From Azospirillum melinis (GTDB taxonomy: Bacteria; Pseudomonadota; Alphaproteobacteria; Azospirillales; Azospirillaceae): a stretch of 58,084 bases of DNA. The translations under genes were made by a program, and so were the position numbers. Positions 32,758-41,016 of the stretch are shown here, piece by piece (position 1 is the stretch's first letter; each line of letters starts with the position of its first letter). The notes beneath the pieces are model-generated. The model ran no database searches and was not told where the DNA came from. It saw only the letters and a list, made by a program, of their open reading frames with translations. Where the stretch lies: NCBI RefSeq assembly GCF_013340935.1, contig NZ_WHOS01000045.1:1-58084 (forward strand). Direction: 5' to 3'.

Positions 32758-33432
32758 GTGACGGACTCGGTGGCTTACCATCGCCTGATGGCGTGCTCGG
32801 CATCAGGCAGCCTTGCCGATACGCAGGATCTCGGGCGCATGCTGCTGCGCCGTTGCAGCGACGCGTCGGCACCCTACCCATGCGCGTTGGGTCTGTCCCC
32901 GGACAGGCTGGGCGCCCTGGTCGGGACTGTCTTCCCGGAGGCCGCTGCCGGCTGGACGCCGGGGCGCTGCTTTTCCCGGCACGTCCATCGTCTGGCCGAC
33001 GCGGAAGCGGAGCATCGCCACGCCTGCCTCGCCTCCATCGCCTTAGCCGCGCCGGAGACCATGCGGCCAGAGATCATGTGGTTGAAGTGCGAGGAGGAGG
33101 ACTTCCTCGGTCTGCTGTTGCGCAACCGCAGCACGGATCAGCCGATTGCCGAGGCCTTCGCCGTCGTCATCGCGCGCGCTTGCGTGGAAAACGATCATCT
33201 CTGGCGTTCCCTCGGGCTGGCGGGGCGAAACTCGCTGGCGGATCTGCTTCGGCGCCATTTCCAACCGCTGGCGTCCGCCAACACCCGCAAGCTGCGCTGG
33301 AAGCGCTTCTTCTACGAGCGGCTCCACGCCGAAGGCCGGCCCACCGACCGGCCAACCGTCTGCGATGCCTGCTCCCATCACTCCGACTGCTATGGCGACA
33401 TCGTCCCGACGAGGCCGCACGCCATGCCTTAA
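32758..33432 (+). CDS. nifQ: NifQ-like molybdenum-cofactor protein, variant cysteine motif
   Basis: A 224-residue protein with a GTG start 5 nt after GAGAGG. The middle contains EIMWLKCEEEDFLGLLLRN and the C-terminus KLRWKRFFYERL, both typical of NifQ, which donates molybdenum in FeMo-cofactor assembly. NifQ proteins normally end in C-x4-C-x2-C-x5-C. Here Cys202, Cys205 and Cys211 are present but the first position is Asp197 (D-RPTV-C-DA-C-SHHSD-C). It lies 114 nt after the ModA-like gene, away from any nif structural genes in this window. It may be a true NifQ or a relative used for Mo storage. Confidence 0.8.
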   Translation: MTDSVAYHRLMACSASGSLADTQDLGRMLLRRCSDASAPYPCALGLSPDRLGALVGTVFPEAAAGWTPGRCFSRHVHRLADAEAEHRHACLASIALAAPETMRPEIMWLKCEEEDFLGLLLRNRSTDQPIAEAFAVVIARACVENDHLWRSLGLAGRNSLADLLRRHFQPLASANTRKLRWKRFFYERLHAEGRPTDRPTVCDACSHHSDCYGDIVPTRPHAMP

Positions 33433-33479
33433 GTGACGGATCGTCCTGCTCCCAAGGCAGAGAGCCTTTTGACAGAGTG

Positions 33480-33519
33480 ACCGCAATCGATATATCCGTA
33501 CAGATACATCGATTGCGGT
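33480..33519 (+). promoter_or_regulatory. Mo-box-like dyad upstream of the TonB receptor
   Basis: Sixteen-bp arms (33480-33495 and 33504-33519) match with a single mismatch around an 8-nt centre. The core ATCGATATAT...ATACATCGAT is very close to the ModE consensus of ATCG-TATAT half-sites separated by about six bases. It lies 68 nt before the receptor start. Confidence 0.65.
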
Positions 33520-33586
33520 TGGCAGGTGGGGTCCGCAGGGGTCCGCCGCATCGGTGAGAGGGTAACGGCTTACCATTGGGGGCGAG

Positions 33587-35644
33587 ATGCGTAGTTCCTG
33601 TCTGTATATTACGTTTACGATTGGGGTGCTGAGCGCCGGCGGGGCGGTCGCGGCCGACGCCGCCAACGATCCGGCTGTCAATGCCGGGGCCGGCGTCTTC
33701 ACGCTCGGCCAGATCAACGTGTCGGCCCAGGCGGCCGGGCAGCCGATCGGCGGTTCCAGCCTGTCGGCGGACGAGATGCAGACCTTCAACAAACAGTCGC
33801 TCGATCAGGCGATGGACATCATTCCCGGCGTCACGTCGTCGACGACCGGCGGGCAGCGCAACGAACGGCTGGTCTACATCCGCGGCTTCGACCGCTACCA
33901 GATCCCGGTGATGATGGATGGTGTGCGGATCTATCTTCCCGCCGACAACCGGCTCGATTTCGGCCGCCTGCTGACCCCCGACCTGTCGGAAATTCAGGTG
34001 TCGAAGGGTTACGCCTCGGTGCTGGACGGACCGGGCGCCATGGGCGGCGCCATCAACCTCGTCACCCGCAAGCCGACCCGCGCCTTCGAAGCGGAACTGC
34101 GCCAGGGGCTGTCCTTCGACAACCGGGCGGCCCTGGGCGGCTACACCACCTACGGCATGGCCGGCACCCGGCAGGAGCGCTTCTACCTGCAAGCCAGCGG
34201 CACCAAAACCGAGACCACCCACAGCCGCCTGCCGGAGAGCTTCAAACCGGTGGCGTCGGAGAATGGCGGCAACCGCAACCAGTCGCAGACCAAGGACTGG
34301 TCGGTCAACCTGAAGGCCGGCTTCACGCCCAACGACACCGACGAATACTCGATCAATGTCCAGAAACAGTCGGGCAGGAAGGGCGCGCCGCTGAACGTGA
34401 ACGACACCGTCGCCAACCAGCGCTACTGGAGCTGGCCCTACTGGGATTTGCAGAGCGTCTATTGGCTGTCGAACACCAGGATCGGCAGCGCGTCCTACGC
34501 AAAGACCAAGCTCTATTACAACACCTTCCAGAACGGGCTTTACTCTTTCGATGATGCCGCCCTGACGCGGCAGGCGACGTCACGCTCCTTCCGCAGCTAT
34601 TACGACGACAAGGCCTATGGCGGCAGCGTCGAGCTGGGCACCGATCTGATCCCGATGAACACGCTGAAGGGTGCCCTGCATTTCCGCCGCGACGACCACA
34701 AGGAATGGCAGCGCCTCTACCCCGGCAATTTTCTGGAGCCCAAGCAGCGGGACCTGGAGGACACCTGGTCGGTCGCGCTGGAGAACAGTTTCCACGCCAC
34801 GGAGGCGCTGGACATCGTGATCGGCGCCAGCCACGACTGGCGCCGCCTGCATGAGGCGCAGGACTGGAACGGCACCGCCACCGGCTCGATGATCGACTAC
34901 AAGCGCGCGGACAGCGACGCCACCAATGCCCAGGGCGCCGTGGTCTACCGCTTCTCCAGGACCGGCGAGGCGCATGCCAGCATCTCCGCCCGCAGCCGCT
35001 TCCCCAGCATCTTTGAGCGCTTCAGCACCCGGTTCAACGGCGCCGCCTCCAATCCCGACCTGAAGCCGGAAAAGGCGATCAACTACGAGATCGGCGCGTC
35101 GGAGCGTTTCGGGGCCACCCGTGTCGAGGGCGCCGTCTTCCTCAGCCGCCTGCGCGACGTGATCGCCAACGCGCCGATCGTCATCAACGGCCAGTCGACG
35201 ACGCAGAGCCGCAACATGGCTTCCGGCCTCTATCGTGGCTTCGAGATCGCCGTCACCACCAGACTGACCCCGGCGCTGGAGGTCGGCGGCAACTACACGC
35301 TGACCATCCGGACGCTGTCCGACCCCAACATCCCGAACCTCAAGGCGGTCGGCACGCCGAACCACAAGCTATTCCTGCACGCCGACTGGCGGCCGACCGA
35401 ACAGCTCGGCATCGTCCCGAGCGTCGAGGCGGCAAGCGGCCGCTACAGCCAGAGCACCGCGGGCACCGTGTTCCTCGGCAACGGCGGTTATGTCCTGGCC
35501 AATCTCCAGGCCAGCTACGACCTGACCGCCAACGCCCAGCTGTCGGCCGGGGTGCGCAACCTGTTCGACGCCAACTATTCGCTGGCCGACGGTTTTCCGG
35601 AGCCGGGCCGGACGATGTTCGTCACCGCGCGCTACAGCTTCTGA
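33587..35644 (+). CDS. TonB-dependent outer-membrane receptor, possible molybdenum receptor
   Basis: A 685-residue outer-membrane beta-barrel receptor. A Sec signal peptide ends near AVAADA; TLGQINVSA is the likely TonB box; the plug domain follows (QSLDQAMDIIPGVTSS, ERLVYIRGFDRYQIPVMMDGVRIY, DGPGAMGGAINLVTRKP). The barrel ends in the classical aromatic residue RYSF. There is no STN signalling domain and no FecI/FecR pair nearby, unlike the other two receptors here. A Mo-box-like dyad lies in its promoter and NifQ-like and ModA-like genes precede it, so uptake of a molybdenum or tungsten complex is proposed. A siderophore or other metal complex is the alternative. Confidence 0.82.
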   Translation: MRSSCLYITFTIGVLSAGGAVAADAANDPAVNAGAGVFTLGQINVSAQAAGQPIGGSSLSADEMQTFNKQSLDQAMDIIPGVTSSTTGGQRNERLVYIRGFDRYQIPVMMDGVRIYLPADNRLDFGRLLTPDLSEIQVSKGYASVLDGPGAMGGAINLVTRKPTRAFEAELRQGLSFDNRAALGGYTTYGMAGTRQERFYLQASGTKTETTHSRLPESFKPVASENGGNRNQSQTKDWSVNLKAGFTPNDTDEYSINVQKQSGRKGAPLNVNDTVANQRYWSWPYWDLQSVYWLSNTRIGSASYAKTKLYYNTFQNGLYSFDDAALTRQATSRSFRSYYDDKAYGGSVELGTDLIPMNTLKGALHFRRDDHKEWQRLYPGNFLEPKQRDLEDTWSVALENSFHATEALDIVIGASHDWRRLHEAQDWNGTATGSMIDYKRADSDATNAQGAVVYRFSRTGEAHASISARSRFPSIFERFSTRFNGAASNPDLKPEKAINYEIGASERFGATRVEGAVFLSRLRDVIANAPIVINGQSTTQSRNMASGLYRGFEIAVTTRLTPALEVGGNYTLTIRTLSDPNIPNLKAVGTPNHKLFLHADWRPTEQLGIVPSVEAASGRYSQSTAGTVFLGNGGYVLANLQASYDLTANAQLSAGVRNLFDANYSLADGFPEPGRTMFVTARYSF

Positions 35645-35651
35645 TCCCGGC

Positions 35652-35683
35652 CGGGCGCTTGAACCGGACCCTTCAAGCGCCCG
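35652..35683 (+). terminator. Terminator-like hairpin after the TonB receptor
   Basis: Perfect 12-bp arms CGGGCGCTTGAA (35652-35663) and TTCAAGCGCCCG (35672-35683) enclose an 8-nt loop, beginning 8 nt after the receptor stop. There is no strong T tract; the hairpin may serve both the receptor and the convergent di-heme gene. Confidence 0.65.
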
Positions 35684-35695
35684 CTGGCGGCTTCG

Positions 35696-35715
35696 CTATA
35701 TTCGAAAGAATGTAG
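35696..35715. promoter_or_regulatory. Mo-box-like dyad between convergent genes
   Basis: CTATATTC and GAATGTAG (one mismatch) flank GAAA. It resembles the dyads at 31638 and 38475, but here it lies past the 3' ends of both the receptor and the minus-strand di-heme gene, so it is not in an obvious promoter. Confidence 0.4.
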
Positions 35716-35735
35716 AAGCGCTGTGGGACGTGGCG

Positions 35736-37115
35736 TTACAGGGAGTCGAGGAAGGCGAGCAGTGCCTTGCGGTTCAGCGAAGGCATGCGACGGACCGCCT
35801 CGCGCGCCGGTTCGGCCTCGCCGCCATGCCAGAGAATGGCCTCCAGCGGGGTGCGGGCGCGGCCGTCATGCAGGTAGGTCGGGCGGTCGGTGACCGCCGC
35901 CGTCAGGCCGAGCCCCCACAGCGGCGGTGTCCGCCACTGCCGGCCGGTCGCCTGGAAGTCCGGCCGCCCGTCCGCCAGCCCCTCGCCCATGTCGTGCAGC
36001 AGCAGGTCGGTAAAGGGGTGGATGGTCCGGCCGGCGAGTTCCGGCAGGGCCGCCGACGGGCCGGTGCGCAGGGTCGGGGTGTGGCAGGCGGCGCAGCCGA
36101 TGGCGGCGAACAGGCCTTCTCCAACCCGCACCAGGGGATCGTCGGCGTTGCGCCGTGCCGGCACCGCGAGGGCGCGGGTGTAGAGCGTCACCAGATCGAG
36201 CTGTTCGTCGCTCAGCTCCGGCCGGGCATCGTCTCCCGCGTCTTCTCCCGGGCCTTCCCCTGCTGCCGCCCGGCAGGCGGTCTGCGCCGCCGTGCAGCCA
36301 TGCTGCGGAAACAGCGTGGAGGTCAGGCCGAGGTCGCCGTCGAAGGCACCGGCATTCTGCTGGCGCAGGCTCGGCTGGTTGGCCTTCAACCCGAAGCGGC
36401 CGATTGCGTAGGCGCCGCGCGCCGCATCCCACACCAGATTGACCCGCCCGCGCACCCCGTCGCCGTCGCGGTCGTCCGGATCGGCAAGCGCCAGCAGATC
36501 GGCCTCGGGCACCGCCTCCAGCAGGCCGAGCCCGACGAGCGGCGGCGCCATCCGCACCGAGGTCATCACCTCCGGCCCCAACGGCCCGTAGCCGAGATTG
36601 CCCAGCCGCAGGTCCGGCCGCCGCAGGGCGACCGGCGTGCCGTCGGCCAGACGGTCGATGCGCTCCGACCAGACCAGCGTCGCCCGGCCCTCGCCCGGCA
36701 CGCCGGGGATGCCGTCGGGGTTGAACTGGTCGCCATAGACCGGATGCGGCTGCGGCGCCATTCCCACCCCGGAGCCGGGAACCGACAGCCGGACCAGGGT
36801 GGACCGCATGCTGTCGCTCTCGCCCTCCGGCGGTTCGCCGCGGCCGTTCTTGGCATGGCAGGCGATGCAGGATTGCCGGTTGAACAGCGGGCCGAGCCCA
36901 TCGAGATCGGGCCGCACCTCCGACGGGCCGACTGTCCACACCTGCTGGAACAGCGAGCGGCCGGCATGGAAGGCGGCACGGCGAACCGGGTCGAGAGCCG
37001 GCAGCGGCCTGGAGAAGGCGTCGCGCCCCTGCACCGGCACCGTCACCGCCTCGTCGGCCAGCACGGGCGTCGCGGCGACCAGCAGGGCCGCGGCGAGAGG
37101 GAGAACCCGTCTCAT
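35736..37115 (-). CDS. Di-heme c-type cytochrome oxidoreductase (DHOR family)
   Basis: A 459-residue exported protein of the di-heme oxidoreductase family once called DUF1111. A signal peptide (LAAALLVAATPVLA) is followed by two c-type heme motifs, CIACH in SCIACHAKNGRGEPP and CAACH in CAACHTPTLRTG. The long middle contains GLGLLEAVPEADLLALADPDD and the C-terminus LWGLGLTAAVTDRPTYLHDGRA, typical of the family. The start overlaps the stop of the binding-protein gene (ATGA), so the two form an operon. Relatives in iron-uptake operons are thought to change metal redox state at the cell surface; the same role for molybdenum or iron here is inference. Confidence 0.82.
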   Translation of the reverse strand: MRRVLPLAAALLVAATPVLADEAVTVPVQGRDAFSRPLPALDPVRRAAFHAGRSLFQQVWTVGPSEVRPDLDGLGPLFNRQSCIACHAKNGRGEPPEGESDSMRSTLVRLSVPGSGVGMAPQPHPVYGDQFNPDGIPGVPGEGRATLVWSERIDRLADGTPVALRRPDLRLGNLGYGPLGPEVMTSVRMAPPLVGLGLLEAVPEADLLALADPDDRDGDGVRGRVNLVWDAARGAYAIGRFGLKANQPSLRQQNAGAFDGDLGLTSTLFPQHGCTAAQTACRAAAGEGPGEDAGDDARPELSDEQLDLVTLYTRALAVPARRNADDPLVRVGEGLFAAIGCAACHTPTLRTGPSAALPELAGRTIHPFTDLLLHDMGEGLADGRPDFQATGRQWRTPPLWGLGLTAAVTDRPTYLHDGRARTPLEAILWHGGEAEPAREAVRRMPSLNRKALLAFLDSL

Positions 37116-38455
37116 GGCGTCGGCAGCGCCCGGCGGGCGAGCTCCAGCGCCTCGGCATGGGCGGCGTCGATGCGGGCGGACCAGTCTTTGCGCATGGCCG
37201 CCTGCTCCTCCGGATTGCGATTGGAGCGGCGGTCCTGGAACATTGGAGCGAGACGGTCGACGTCGGCGCCGGCAACCGGAACGAAACCGGCCAGCATGCG
37301 CGCCCTGCCCACCAGGGCGGTGCGCTCCGGGTCGGGATTCGTGGTGGACTGGGCGGTGGACTGGGCGGCCAGCGCGGCTTCGGCGGCATGGATGGCGCCC
37401 CACAGGGTCTTCAGCCGGTCCTGCCGCGCGGCGATCAGGGTGTCGAACAGCGCCGCGATCAGGCCGTGGCGGTTCAAGCCCATCTCCATGTCGTAAGCAT
37501 AGGGTTCGGCCCCGATCCTCTGAAAGGGATTGACGGTGCCGGCCGGCGCCTGGGCATAGACGTCGGGACGCACCGGATAGCGGCGGATGTCGGGATGGAA
37601 CAGCAGTGCCTGCCCCGGCGCCGACAGCACGAAATCGACGAAGGCGCGCGCCGCGTCCGGATGCGGCGCGGCCCTGGCGATCGCCACCTGGGCCGGCAGG
37701 AAGGCGGTGCGCGGCGGGTAGACCAGCGCCACCGGATGGCCGTTGGCGATGGCGCTGCGGGCGAAGAAATCCACCGTCACGGCGACGTCGGCCTCGCCGT
37801 TCACCACGCTTTCGCTGACCTGCCCGCCGCTGCCGACCAGCGTCGCGTCGGCCGCCGCCTCGCCGAGCAGGGCCCAACCGGCCTCCCAGCCCTCCGCCTG
37901 CAACAGGATGTCGTAGAGCGCTCCGGAGAAGCCGACCTGCCCGGCGATGGGCAGGGCCAGCCGTCCCGTCCAGCGCGTCGCCGCCAGATCGCGCCAGGTC
38001 GCCGGCTGCGGCAGGCGGTCGCGGGCGAGAGCCGCCGGGTTGATGATCATCCCATAGCCGGCGACCTCGAACGCCTCGAAGAAGCCCTGGCGGTCGGAGA
38101 CGAATTGCCCATCGACCACGCCCGGCAGGACGGCGCGGTCCACCGCCAGCGGCCGGAAGGCCCCTGCATCGCGCAGGCGTGGAAAGCTGCCGAGCGAGGG
38201 CGTCCAATAGACGTCGACGCCGCCCTGGTCGGGCTTGGCCAGTTCAACCGCAGCGTCGCGTGACGGTTTCCAGACCACCTGCAGGTCGGTGCCGGGATTG
38301 GCGCGCTCGAACGCCTGCTCATAGCGTTGGACAAGCTCGTCCGGGTAGCTGGTCATCACGACGACCCGGTCCTCCAACGCCCAGCCCGCTCCGGAGCCGA
38401 ACATGAGGATGGAACCGAGCAGCGGCGCGGCGATCCTGCGGGAGAGTGGGAGCAT
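37112..38455 (-). CDS. Extracellular substrate-binding protein, FutA/AfuA-like with C-terminal extension
   Basis: A 447-residue exported type II binding protein with a signal peptide ending GAGWA. VVVMTSYPDELVQRYEQAFERANPGTDLQVVW, VDVYWTPS, GQVGFSGALYDILLQ, and GEADVAVTVDFFA resemble Fe(III)- or thiamine-type binding proteins. About 100 extra C-terminal residues (KTLWGAIHAAEAALAAQST onward) are charged and helical. A 12-nt tandem duplication produces the AQSTAQST stretch. There is no permease or ATPase gene next to it. The Mo-box-like dyad at 38475-38496 lies only 20 nt upstream of the start. Ligand is unknown; iron or an oxyanion are candidates. Confidence 0.75.
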   Translation of the reverse strand: MLPLSRRIAAPLLGSILMFGSGAGWALEDRVVVMTSYPDELVQRYEQAFERANPGTDLQVVWKPSRDAAVELAKPDQGGVDVYWTPSLGSFPRLRDAGAFRPLAVDRAVLPGVVDGQFVSDRQGFFEAFEVAGYGMIINPAALARDRLPQPATWRDLAATRWTGRLALPIAGQVGFSGALYDILLQAEGWEAGWALLGEAAADATLVGSGGQVSESVVNGEADVAVTVDFFARSAIANGHPVALVYPPRTAFLPAQVAIARAAPHPDAARAFVDFVLSAPGQALLFHPDIRRYPVRPDVYAQAPAGTVNPFQRIGAEPYAYDMEMGLNRHGLIAALFDTLIAARQDRLKTLWGAIHAAEAALAAQSTAQSTTNPDPERTALVGRARMLAGFVPVAGADVDRLAPMFQDRRSNRNPEEQAAMRKDWSARIDAAHAEALELARRALPTP

Positions 38456-38474
38456 GCCTCGGCAGCCTCAAACA

Positions 38475-38496
38475 GTTATATTTGGAAAGATATAAC
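38475..38496 (-). promoter_or_regulatory. Mo-box-like dyad upstream of the binding protein-DHOR operon
   Basis: GTTATAT and ATATAAC are perfect 7-bp arms around 8 nt, followed by GATAACC. The half-site GTTATAT/ATATAACG is that of ModE-type operators. It ends about 20 nt before the start of the minus-strand operon, in repressor position. Confidence 0.6.
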
Positions 38497-38888
38497 GATA
38501 ACCCTATACCTGTCAGGCTCTCGCGGCAACCACGGCCATGCGGCAAGAACGCTGCCAAGGGGCGCTGCGACCTGCCGTGAGCAGGCCTGCCGCCACAGAC
38601 GCGCTATGGCAAAGCCGATTTCCAGCGTTGCAGCAACAATGTCAAAAGATAGGAGGTGATATTTAAGGAAAATGCATGCATCTGTATGAATAAAATTTGC
38701 GAATCTTAAGCGAAGTTTATCACCAATACCGTTTGACGCCCTGAATATTATCAAACTACCCTTAAGGGGTAAACGGAGAAGACTGGATTCAGGCCAGCTT
38801 CCACAACGGAAATTCATTCATTTTCCGAAGGCCGATTACCCATTGACGTTGCTTTTCCCCGATATGGACCGCAAAGGATAATAATGCC
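38497..38888. other. Gene-free promoter region before the sulfatase
   Basis: About 390 nt with lower GC than its surroundings and no convincing gene. It contains TACCCTTAAGGGGTA at 38757-38771, and a CGGAAA...TTTCCG dyad at 38807-38827. A TTGACG -35-like hexamer lies near 38733. A short minus-strand frame here was rejected. Confidence 0.4.
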
Positions 38889-40931
38889 ATGACCGAGACC
38901 GCCAACCGGCCGCAGCGCAACGGCGCGCAGCCCAACATCCTGCTGATCTCCGTCGATCAGTACCGCTACCCGCGCTTCTCCTATGGTCCCAAGGGCGGGC
39001 TGGCGGAACCGCTGAAGCGGATCCTGGGCTTCCGGGGCGAGGCGGATGTGGGCGAGAACGACTATGCGCGTTTCTTTCCCGGCCTGACCCGGCTGCGCAG
39101 GAACGCGGTGGCGCTGCACAACCACACCATCGCGTCCAGCGCCTGCACCCCCAGCCGTGCGGTGATGTTCACCGGCCAGTACGGCAACCGCACCGGCGTG
39201 ACCCAGACCGACGGCATGTTCAAGGACGGCAACGCGGCGCGCTTCCCCTGGCTGGAGGCCGACGGCCATCCCACCATGGGCCATTGGATGCAGGCCATCG
39301 GCTATTCCTCGCATTATTTCGGCAAATGGCATGTCAGCAACCCGGCCGGCCATTCGCTCCAGCGCTACGGCTTCTCCGACTGGGAGCTGTCCTATCCCGA
39401 GCCCCATGGGGCGGCGATCAACAACCTGGGCCTCTACCGCGACGCCGGTTTCGCCGACAACGCCTGCCTGTTCCTGCGCCGCCGCGGGCTGGCGCTGCCC
39501 TACAATTACGGGGTTTCGGCGGACGAGGCGCGGCGCGGCCCCAACACCCCCGCCACCGATGCGGCAGAGCGCCCGTGGTTCGCGGTGGTGTCCTTCACCA
39601 ACCCCCACGACATCGCGACTTACCCCACGGTGATTTCGCAGGCCCTGCCGCCGACCGATGGAAGTGCTGCGAAGACCCAGCCGGTGTTCGGCCCGCTCGA
39701 CGTGCCCCTCCAGGGCCAGTCGTCGTATCCGCCGACCGAGGGCACGATGGCGATGCCGCTCAACCCGCAGGGCTTCCCGCAGGATTGCGCTGGTCGGATT
39801 CCGACCTGGAACGAGGATCTGTCGACCAAGCCGTCCTGCCAGTTCGACGCCGCCTACAAGATCGGCCTCGCTTTGTCCGCCAAGGCGAGCCATGGCGCCG
39901 TCAGCGCCGCCGGGGACGTGGCCGGGTCCGCCGACTGGGAAGCCGCGGTGGCGATGGCGCTGAAATTCACCATCCCGTTCCAGCTCTCCGAGGATCCGGA
40001 GGGGTACAGCATCCAGCTGCTGCAATTCTATGCCTGGCTGCATTCCCAGGTCGATCCGCAGATCAACCGCGTGCTCCAGGCCCTGGAGGATTCGGGCCAG
40101 GCTGACAACACCATCGTGATCTTCGTGGCCGACCATGGCGAGCTGGGTGCCGCCCACAACATGATGCTGGAGAAGTGGCACGTCGCCTATGAGGAGGCCG
40201 TGCATGTGCCGATGGTGGTGCGGTTCCCGGCGTCGATGGGCGGCGACGGAACCTCGCTGCGGCATGTGGATGCAGTGACCAGCCATGCCGACCTCGTGCC
40301 CACCGTGCTGGGCCTGACCGGCGTCGGCCGCAAGGCCCTGGACAAGGCGGCGGACGAGCTTGCCAAGCGCCACACCATGGCGCCGTTGCCGGGCGTCGAC
40401 CTGACCCCGGTGCTGAAGGCCCCCGGCACGCCGGTGACCTACCCCAACGGCCAGCCGCGCGAAGGCGTGCTGTTCATGACCGACGACGAGGTGACCCAGC
40501 CCTCCGAAGGCGGCCGGATCACCGAGCCCGACTATTATGGCGCCTACGAGGTGTATTGCCGGACCGTCGAGGCGGTGCGCAGCGGCGGCTTCAAGGTCAC
40601 GCCGGTGCCGGACCTGTCCCCCGGCCCGGTGCGCCAGCCCAACCACATCCGCTGCGTACGCACCGACAGCGCCAAGCTGGCCCGCTACTTCGACCCGGCG
40701 AACCCGCTCCTGCTGGAGTGGGAGATGTACGACCTGAACCGGGATCCGAACGAGGAAACCAACCTCGTGCAGGTGACCGGGCAGGCCCCGACGGCGCGCA
40801 CCGACCAGGACAATTTGCCCGGCTGGTACGACGCGGCGGCGGTCCAGGCCGAAGCCGACCGCCTCGCCGCCCTGCTGGCGGATGTGGAGCGGCGGGCAGG
40901 GCTGGACGTGCGGCAGTCCGTTCCGGCGTAA
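38889..40931 (+). CDS. Sulfatase (arylsulfatase A-type)
   Basis: A 680-residue alkaline-phosphatase-superfamily sulfatase. The sequence ACTPSRAVMFTGQYGNRTG holds the CxPSR signature, in which Cys becomes formylglycine (type I). Metal-binding segments are NILLISVDQYRYPR and VADHGELGAAH with MLEKWHVAYEEAVHVP. No signal peptide is visible, so it would be cytoplasmic unless another route exists. It stands alone between the metal-uptake island and the iron block; no dedicated sulfatase-modifying enzyme is nearby. The substrate is unknown; a phosphonate hydrolase role is less likely. Confidence 0.85.
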   Translation: MTETANRPQRNGAQPNILLISVDQYRYPRFSYGPKGGLAEPLKRILGFRGEADVGENDYARFFPGLTRLRRNAVALHNHTIASSACTPSRAVMFTGQYGNRTGVTQTDGMFKDGNAARFPWLEADGHPTMGHWMQAIGYSSHYFGKWHVSNPAGHSLQRYGFSDWELSYPEPHGAAINNLGLYRDAGFADNACLFLRRRGLALPYNYGVSADEARRGPNTPATDAAERPWFAVVSFTNPHDIATYPTVISQALPPTDGSAAKTQPVFGPLDVPLQGQSSYPPTEGTMAMPLNPQGFPQDCAGRIPTWNEDLSTKPSCQFDAAYKIGLALSAKASHGAVSAAGDVAGSADWEAAVAMALKFTIPFQLSEDPEGYSIQLLQFYAWLHSQVDPQINRVLQALEDSGQADNTIVIFVADHGELGAAHNMMLEKWHVAYEEAVHVPMVVRFPASMGGDGTSLRHVDAVTSHADLVPTVLGLTGVGRKALDKAADELAKRHTMAPLPGVDLTPVLKAPGTPVTYPNGQPREGVLFMTDDEVTQPSEGGRITEPDYYGAYEVYCRTVEAVRSGGFKVTPVPDLSPGPVRQPNHIRCVRTDSAKLARYFDPANPLLLEWEMYDLNRDPNEETNLVQVTGQAPTARTDQDNLPGWYDAAAVQAEADRLAALLADVERRAGLDVRQSVPA

Positions 40932-40943
40932 CGGGGTGCGGGG

Positions 40944-40960
40944 GCCTTGCAAGACAAGGC
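40944..40960. terminator. Terminator-like hairpin between convergent genes
   Basis: GCCTTG and CAAGGC enclose CAAGA within the 85-nt gap between the sulfatase stop and the minus-strand small membrane gene. It may serve both strands. No strong T tract was seen. Confidence 0.4.
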
Positions 40961-41016
40961 TCCCGCCTTCCGCCAAAATCTGCCGCCAAGATCTTCCGCC
41001 AAGCCGGGATGAGCCG

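Noticed and set aside
33521..33586. Possible short leader peptide before the TonB receptor
   Set aside because: No start with a convincing ribosome binding site was seen; the region is taken as promoter and leader.
37116..38207. Extension of the di-heme protein frame upstream to 823 residues
   Set aside because: The extra part is a shadow of the binding-protein gene, and a signal peptide begins at 37115.
38476..38817. Minus-strand open frame of 113 codons in the gap before the sulfatase
   Set aside because: No ribosome binding site, no family match and atypical composition; it covers the Mo-box-like dyad.
38814..40976. Minus-strand open frame of 720 codons opposite the sulfatase
   Set aside because: The translation is rich in Gly, His, Arg and Val without domains, and the plus strand encodes a complete sulfatase.
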